A stretch of 64,000 nt of DNA from Nocardioides humilatus. Its GTDB lineage: Bacteria; Actinomycetota; Actinomycetes; Propionibacteriales; Nocardioidaceae. Made by a program: the position numbers and the translations under genes. The notes beneath the pieces were generated by a model, which searched no databases, had not been told where the DNA came from, and saw only the letters and a list, made by a program, of their open reading frames with translations. The stretch covers positions 106,314 to 170,313 of the forward strand of contig NZ_VUJV01000004.1 of NCBI RefSeq assembly GCF_008373755.1, given 5' to 3'. Position 1 is the stretch's first letter, and every line of letters starts with the position of its first letter. Below, piece by piece: positions 62,485 through 64,000 of the stretch.

Positions 62485-62717
62485 GCGAGCCGTCGGTGGA
62501 GCTCGACTGCCGCGGGATCCCCTGCCCGCGGCCCGTCATCGAGCTCGCGAAGGCGCTCCCGACCGTCGAGGTCGGCGAGCTGCTCGCGGTCGTCAGCGAC
62601 GACCCCGCAGCCCGCCACGACGTGCCTGCGTGGTGCCGCATGCGCGGCCAGGAGTACGTCGGCGAGGACTCCACCGCCGACGGACTCCCCCGCTACGTGG
62701 TGAAGCGCCTCACTTGA
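62481..62717 (+). CDS. TusA-family sulfur carrier
   Basis: Encodes 78 residues: MSEPSVELDCRGIPCPRPVIELAKAL contains the C-P-x-P motif with catalytic Cys15, followed by the GELLAVVSDDPAARHDVPAWCRMRG core. TusA proteins accept persulfide from a cysteine desulfurase and pass it to tRNA modification, molybdenum cofactor or sulfur-oxidation enzymes. It overlaps the desulfurase stop by four bases and the 3' end of the convergent kinase gene by eight. The final acceptor is unknown. Confidence 0.9.
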   Translation: MSEPSVELDCRGIPCPRPVIELAKALPTVEVGELLAVVSDDPAARHDVPAWCRMRGQEYVGEDSTADGLPRYVVKRLT

Positions 62718-63699
62718 TGTGGGCGCCGACCTCGTCGGCCGCCTCGTCGCCGTAGGAGCCCCGGAGGCGGTCGAGGAACTCTGCCGGCGTGAACGTGTAT
62801 TCCTGCGGGCCGACGGTCTCGACGACGTAGGCGGCGAGGACGCAGCCGACCTGGGCCGCCCGCTCGAGGCTGAGCTCCCAACCCAGGGCGGCGAGGAAGC
62901 CGGCCCGGAAGGCGTCACCGACACCGGTCGGCTCGACAGGCGTGACGTCCTTGCACGCCGGAACCTCGATGAGCTCCTGGTCGGTGCCCTCGATCCGCAC
63001 GCCGTCAGCGCCCAGGGTGGTCACCTGGAGGCGCACCCGCTTCTGGACGTCGTCGCTGGTCCAGCCCGTCTTCTTCTCGATGACGTGGGACTCGTACTCG
63101 TTGGTGATGAGGATGTCGGCGCCATCGATCAGCTGCCGGATCAGGTCGCCGTCACCGAACGCGAGCTGCTGAGAGGGGTCGGCCACGAACTTGTAGCCGC
63201 GCTGGCGGCACTCCTCGGTGTGGCGGAGCATGCCCTCCGGGTCGTCGGGGCCGATCAGGACGTAGGCCGGGTCGCCCTCGGCGTCGACGATCGGCTTGAG
63301 CTCGATCTCGCGGGACTCGCTCATCGCACCGGGGTAGAAGGAGGCGATCTGGGCCATCGTCTCGTCGTTGGTGCAGACGAACCGCGCCGTGTGCTTGGTC
63401 GGCGAGACGTGGATGTGGTCGCAGTTGACGCCGTGGCGCTCGAGCCAGGAGCGGTAGTCGGCGAAGTCCTCGCCGACCGCGCCCACGAGGACCGGGTTGA
63501 GGCCCAGGACCCCGAGGCCGAAGGAGATGTTGCCGGCGCACCCACCGCGGCGCACCTCGAGGTCGTTGACCAAGAAGCTGACCGAGAGCTTGTCGAGCTG
63601 GTCGACCACGAGGGAATCGGAGAACTTCCCCTCGAAGGTCATCAGGTGGTCGGTCGCGATGGAGGCGGCGATGAGGAGGGAGCCGCTGGCGTCAGTCAC
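62710..63699 (-). CDS. PfkB-family carbohydrate/adenosine kinase
   Basis: A 329-residue PfkB kinase: LLIAASIATDHLMTFEGKFSDSL start, RRGGCAGNISFGLGVLGL, ILITNEYESHVIEKKTGW and the signature PVEPTGVGDAFRAGFLAALGW, with the anion-hole G-D and catalytic Asp. By position after ctaC and by similarity it corresponds to mycobacterial AdoK/CbhK (adenosine kinase), though ribokinase-type specificity cannot be excluded. Two in-frame GTG starts exist, at 63699 and 63711; the first is chosen to fit the family start. Confidence 0.88.
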   Translation of the reverse strand: MTDASGSLLIAASIATDHLMTFEGKFSDSLVVDQLDKLSVSFLVNDLEVRRGGCAGNISFGLGVLGLNPVLVGAVGEDFADYRSWLERHGVNCDHIHVSPTKHTARFVCTNDETMAQIASFYPGAMSESREIELKPIVDAEGDPAYVLIGPDDPEGMLRHTEECRQRGYKFVADPSQQLAFGDGDLIRQLIDGADILITNEYESHVIEKKTGWTSDDVQKRVRLQVTTLGADGVRIEGTDQELIEVPACKDVTPVEPTGVGDAFRAGFLAALGWELSLERAAQVGCVLAAYVVETVGPQEYTFTPAEFLDRLRGSYGDEAADEVGAHIK

Positions 63700-63763
63700 G
63701 GCACGGAACACTACCCGTCGGTACTGCTGGGTCTACGCGCCAGTAGCCAATAGCGTCGATCTC

Positions 63764-63976
63764 ATGACCCCCTACGAGGAGATCGAGACGCCCTCCCAGC
63801 TCCGCGCTGGGTGCGAGGCGATCAACACCCGTCTCGCTGGCGTCGCCCGCAAGGTCGTCGAGGCCGCGCCCAGCATCCACTTCGATGAGTTCCCGCGCGA
63901 GATCCCGAAGCGGACCATCCAGATCTCCGAGGCGGCCCAGCGGCTGGCGAACGCGCTTCACCTGCACCTGGACTGA
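63764..63976 (+). CDS. Small hypothetical protein
   Basis: Encodes 70 residues beginning MTPYEEIETPSQLRAGCEAINTRLAG, with mixed helical composition (VARKVVEAAPSIHFDEFPREI, QISEAAQRLANALHLHLD), no membrane segment and no recognised motif. It is divergent from the PfkB kinase and sits 24 bases before the window end. The frame has protein-like composition, but function is unknown. Confidence 0.6.
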   Translation: MTPYEEIETPSQLRAGCEAINTRLAGVARKVVEAAPSIHFDEFPREIPKRTIQISEAAQRLANALHLHLD

Positions 63977-64000
63977 CCTCAACATCAAGAACGCCCCTGC

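Overview
This is a high-GC chromosomal segment from an actinobacterium. Several traits fit a Nocardioides-like member of the Propionibacteriales, which is an inference from style and content: many GTG starts, ATGA/GTGA overlaps, a DUF222-HNH gene, actinobacterial qcrCAB/ctaCDEF genes, a c-di-AMP riboswitch upstream of an NlpC/P60 gene, and dispersed hairpin repeats. From memory, the backbone order resembles the Mycobacterium tuberculosis pknL-aroG-plsC-ArsA-fadD15-NlpC/P60-Rv2191-trpD-ctaE-qcrCAB-ctaC-adoK region. The window therefore looks like a conserved core with lineage-specific inserts. I saw no tRNA, rRNA, CRISPR array, prophage or transposase.

Layout. 1-4.4 kb: C-terminal end of a PASTA-domain kinase, an EamA exporter, an SRPBCC protein, a class I DAHP synthase and a zinc-ribbon membrane protein. 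4.4-10.8 kb is the most variable part. It holds a DUF222-HNH gene flanked by two copies of a hairpin repeat, a divergent pair of secreted proteins (one collagen-like), small ORFs, a lipoprotein and a DUF2235 hydrolase. 10.7-17.7 kb (minus strand): threonine aldolase, cupredoxin, class II DAHP synthase, amino-acid permease, amidohydrolase and a phosphofructokinase with pyrophosphate-type residues. 17.8-22.5 kb: a DUF1028 protein, then a minus-strand unit of acyltransferase, sensor kinase, flavin-reductase-like protein, LuxR regulator and coiled-coil protein. 22.6-29.8 kb: esterase, small membrane protein, two tandem ROK kinases, an ArsA-type ATPase cluster and a long-chain acyl-CoA ligase.

30.0-39.7 kb is a Tad/Flp pilus locus: cpaB, tadZ, tadA, a vWA-TadB fusion, tadC, a histidine kinase and LuxR regulator, then three Flp prepilin genes of 56-57 codons. 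The outer two prepilins encode identical proteins. 39.7-43.8 kb (minus strand) is an envelope cluster of NlpC/P60 hydrolase under a c-di-AMP riboswitch, HExxH lipoprotein and M48 protease. 43.9-49.9 kb: an ArsR/SRPBCC pair, a DEDDh-GIY-YIG fusion, an Lrp-type ligand-binding protein, a large secreted repeat protein and a membrane protein. 49.9-61.3 kb: trpD, a degenerate receiver, a CtaG-like protein, and the respiratory genes ctaE-qcrC-qcrA-qcrB facing ctaC-ctaD-ctaF, with an L,D-transpeptidase between them. 61.4-64 kb: a cysteine desulfurase/TusA pair, a PfkB kinase and a small hypothetical protein.

The Tad locus is the most self-contained accessory system here. It has its own two-component pair, a fused vWA sensor/platform protein and duplicated pilin cassettes, but no prepilin peptidase or TadE/TadF gene in this window.
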